DNA from: Campylobacterales bacterium
Lineage (GTDB): Bacteria; Campylobacterota; Campylobacteria; Campylobacterales; JAADDG01
Direction of reading: 5' to 3'
Length of the DNA stretch: 9,070 nt
NCBI GenBank assembly: GCA_027009865.1
Contig: JALVCR010000218.1
Coordinates: 1-9,070 of the forward strand
Part shown: piece by piece, positions 7,387 to 9,070 of the stretch
How the letters are laid out: the number at the start of each line of letters is the position of its first letter
Position numbering within the stretch: position 1 is the stretch's first letter
Notes under the pieces: model-generated
Database searches by the model: none
The model's input: only the letters and a program-made list of their open reading frames with translations
Told to the model about the DNA's origin: nothing
Program-made: the position numbers and the translations under genes

Positions 7387-7962
7387 ATGGATAAAGAAAA
7401 GAGATTTGAAAAAGCGGTAAGAGAGATGCTTGAAATTATCGGAGAAGATGTAAATAGAGAAGGTCTTATAAAAACTCCAAATAGAGTCTATAAAGCTTTT
7501 GAATTTCTAACGCAGGGATATAAAAAAGATCCAAAAGAGGTATTAAACGAAGCTCTTTTTGAAAGCACAAACGATGAAATGGTCATAGTAAGAGATATAG
7601 AATTTTACTCAATGTGCGAACATCATCTGCTTCCAATTATCGGAAGAGCACATGTGGCATATATTCCAGACGGAAAAGTGGTGGGACTCTCAAAAATCCC
7701 AAGAATGGTTGATGTGTTTGCAAGAAGACTGCAAATTCAAGAGCAGATGACAGAGCAAATAGCCGACGCTTTAGCGGAGGTTATAAAGCCAAAAGGAGTT
7801 GGAGTGGTAATTCAGGCAAGACATATGTGTATGGAGATGAGAGGAGTTGAGAAGGTAAACTCCACAACAACAACTTCGGCTCTTAGGGGAATGTTTTTAG
7901 AAGAGAAAACAAGAAATGAATTTTTCAATATAATAAATTCCCATCAGTTTGTAAGATTTTAA
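7387..7962 (+). CDS. folE: GTP cyclohydrolase I (FolE1 type)
   Basis: FolE opens the imidazole ring of GTP and rearranges it to 7,8-dihydroneopterin triphosphate, the first step of tetrahydrofolate synthesis and, in many bacteria, of queuosine precursors. Starting at the ATG at 7387 the protein is 191 aa, close to the C. jejuni enzyme. The zinc ligands of the canonical zinc-dependent form are all present: C77 and H80 in SMCEHHLLP, and C148 in RHMCMEMRG. H79 and H146, matching E. coli H112 and H179, and the substrate-site stretch GLSKIPRMVD (100-109) are intact, as is the C-terminal STTTTSALRG. The N-terminal helix KTPNRVYKAFEFL is typical. Its stop overlaps the fliI start by one base. The same folE-fliI order occurs in C. 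jejuni. A longer reading from GTG 7348 would add 13 residues unlike the family and is not preferred. Confidence 0.95.
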   Translation: MDKEKRFEKAVREMLEIIGEDVNREGLIKTPNRVYKAFEFLTQGYKKDPKEVLNEALFESTNDEMVIVRDIEFYSMCEHHLLPIIGRAHVAYIPDGKVVGLSKIPRMVDVFARRLQIQEQMTEQIADALAEVIKPKGVGVVIQARHMCMEMRGVEKVNSTTTTSALRGMFLEEKTRNEFFNIINSHQFVRF

Positions 7963-9070
7963 TGATAGATATTTTAAAACTGAAAAACTCCTCTCTATCC
8001 CCTCTTTTTGGAAGAGTAAAAGAGATAAGAAGCTTCATGATTGAGGTTGAAGGGCTTAAAGCAAGCGTGGGGGATGTGGTAAAAATTGTCTCAAAAGATA
8101 GAGAAGAGCTTGCAATGGTAACGAAAGTCTCACAAGATTCATGTTTTGTCTCCCCTTTTGGATTTGTGGAGGGAATAAAGACACAAGATAGAGTATATTT
8201 AAACAATGAGGGACTTCAGATTCCAGTCGGCGAGGAGCTTTTGGGAAGAGTTATAGATCCTTTCGGAAATCCAAAAGACTCTTTGGGAGAGATAAAAACA
8301 AAAAAGAGAGCCTCTCTTATAAAAGATCCAATAGATCCGATGAAAAGAGGACTTATTAATGAAGTCTTCGAGGTTGGAGTCAAATCGATAGACGCTCTTC
8401 TTACAACCGGAAAAGGGCAAAAAGTTGGGATATTTGCCGGAAGCGGAGTTGGAAAATCTACACTTATGGGAATGCTTGTTAGAGGAAGCAAAAGCAAAGT
8501 AAAAGTAATAGCTCTAATAGGAGAGAGAGGAAGAGAGATTCCGGAATTTATCTACAAAAACTTAAAAGGTGATTTAAAAAATACAATAATAGTGGCGGCT
8601 ACAAGCGACGACTCTCCTTTGATGAAAAAGTATGGAGCATTCTCCGCAATGACAATAGCAGAATACTTTAAAGACAAAGGGGAGGATGTGCTTTTGATGA
8701 TGGATTCGGTAACAAGATTTGCCATGGCTCAAAGAGAGATAGGTTTGGCATTAGGAGAGCCTCCGACATCAAAAGGCTATCCCCCCTCTGCTCTTACAAT
8801 TTTAGCCCAGCTTATGGAGAGAGCCGGAAAAGAGGAGGGAAAAGGATCGATTACAGCATTTTTTACAGTGCTTGTGGAGGGAGACGATCTAAGCGATCCG
8901 ATTGCCGATCAGGCAAGAAGCATTTTAGACGGACATATCGTATTGGACAGAGCTTTAACCGATTATGGAATATATCCTCCGATAAATATTTTAAAAAGCG
9001 CTTCAAGAGTAATGAACGATATAATCTCCGACACCCATAAAAAAGCAGCTTTCACGTTTAGAAAACTTTA
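7962..9070 (+). CDS. fliI: Flagellar export ATPase FliI (3' end cut off by window edge)
   Basis: FliI is the F1-beta-like ATPase of the flagellar type III export apparatus; it forms a hexamer with FliH and FliJ under the FlhA/FlhB gate and helps load rod, hook and filament subunits. The frame is open from ATG 7962 to the window end, giving about 369 residues; some 60-90 C-terminal residues are missing compared with the usual 430-460. Walker A GSGVGKST is at 160-167, the catalytic-glutamate motif GERGRE has E188, Walker B LLMMDS has D248, and TRFAMAQREIGLALGEPP follows. The signature GYPPSAL and the substrate-loop region DDLSDPIADQARSILDGHIVL fit FliI/SctN rather than F1-beta or Rho. FliI is chosen over a virulence type III ATPase because of the folE neighbour, as in C. 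jejuni. The start overlaps the folE stop (TAATG) and has no Shine-Dalgarno site, so translation is probably coupled. Confidence 0.95.
   Translation, partial: MIDILKLKNSSLSPLFGRVKEIRSFMIEVEGLKASVGDVVKIVSKDREELAMVTKVSQDSCFVSPFGFVEGIKTQDRVYLNNEGLQIPVGEELLGRVIDPFGNPKDSLGEIKTKKRASLIKDPIDPMKRGLINEVFEVGVKSIDALLTTGKGQKVGIFAGSGVGKSTLMGMLVRGSKSKVKVIALIGERGREIPEFIYKNLKGDLKNTIIVAATSDDSPLMKKYGAFSAMTIAEYFKDKGEDVLLMMDSVTRFAMAQREIGLALGEPPTSKGYPPSALTILAQLMERAGKEEGKGSITAFFTVLVEGDDLSDPIADQARSILDGHIVLDRALTDYGIYPPINILKSASRVMNDIISDTHKKAAFTFRKL

Noticed and set aside
8199..8497. Minus-strand open frames at the right end
   Set aside because: They lie inside fliI, whose motifs are unmistakable on the plus strand; fliI itself has no stop in the window, so these frames may look like the only candidates there.
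1..9070. CRISPR array, transposon, tRNA, phage or defence genes
   Set aside because: No repeat-spacer pattern, terminal inverted repeats, transposase or integrase motifs, or tRNA-like folds were seen on either strand.

Overview
The window looks like an ordinary chromosomal stretch of a Campylobacterota (epsilonproteobacterial) genome. This rests on gene content and order. A LolC/E-type permease directly follows secA, and folE is directly followed by fliI; both pairings are also found in Campylobacter jejuni. The sequence is AT-rich, and AGA and ATA dominate the Arg and Ile codons, which would suit a vent or thermophilic member of the group. I cannot name a genus.

Layout. (1) Positions 2-5371, plus strand, hold a compact run of three genes: secA (5' end outside the window), a LolC/E-family lipoprotein-release permease, and a 628-aa glutamine-dependent NAD+ synthetase. 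The gaps are 2 and 22 bases, with no obvious terminator between genes, so one transcript is likely. (2) Positions 5374-7152, minus strand, hold a single large gene for an exported protein of unknown function that converges on nadE with only 2 bases between the stop codons. (3) Positions 7153-7386 are a very AT-rich divergent promoter region. (4) Positions 7387-9070, plus strand, hold folE (GTP cyclohydrolase I), whose stop codon overlaps the start of fliI (flagellar export ATPase). fliI runs off the right edge of the window.

Functionally, secA and the Lol-type permease both act in envelope biogenesis: SecA drives preproteins through SecYEG, and Lol permeases release lipoproteins from the inner membrane. 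NadE makes NAD+ and FolE starts folate/pterin synthesis. FliI powers flagellar export. The unknown protein has an N-terminal export signal, so it is probably a Sec client.

I see no mobile element, CRISPR array, RNA gene, phage gene or defence locus. The least explained items are the 592-aa exported protein with its CDCLC motif, the long glutamine-dependent form of NadE in a group whose best-studied members have the short form, and a palindromic -10 element in the divergent promoter region that could serve both directions.
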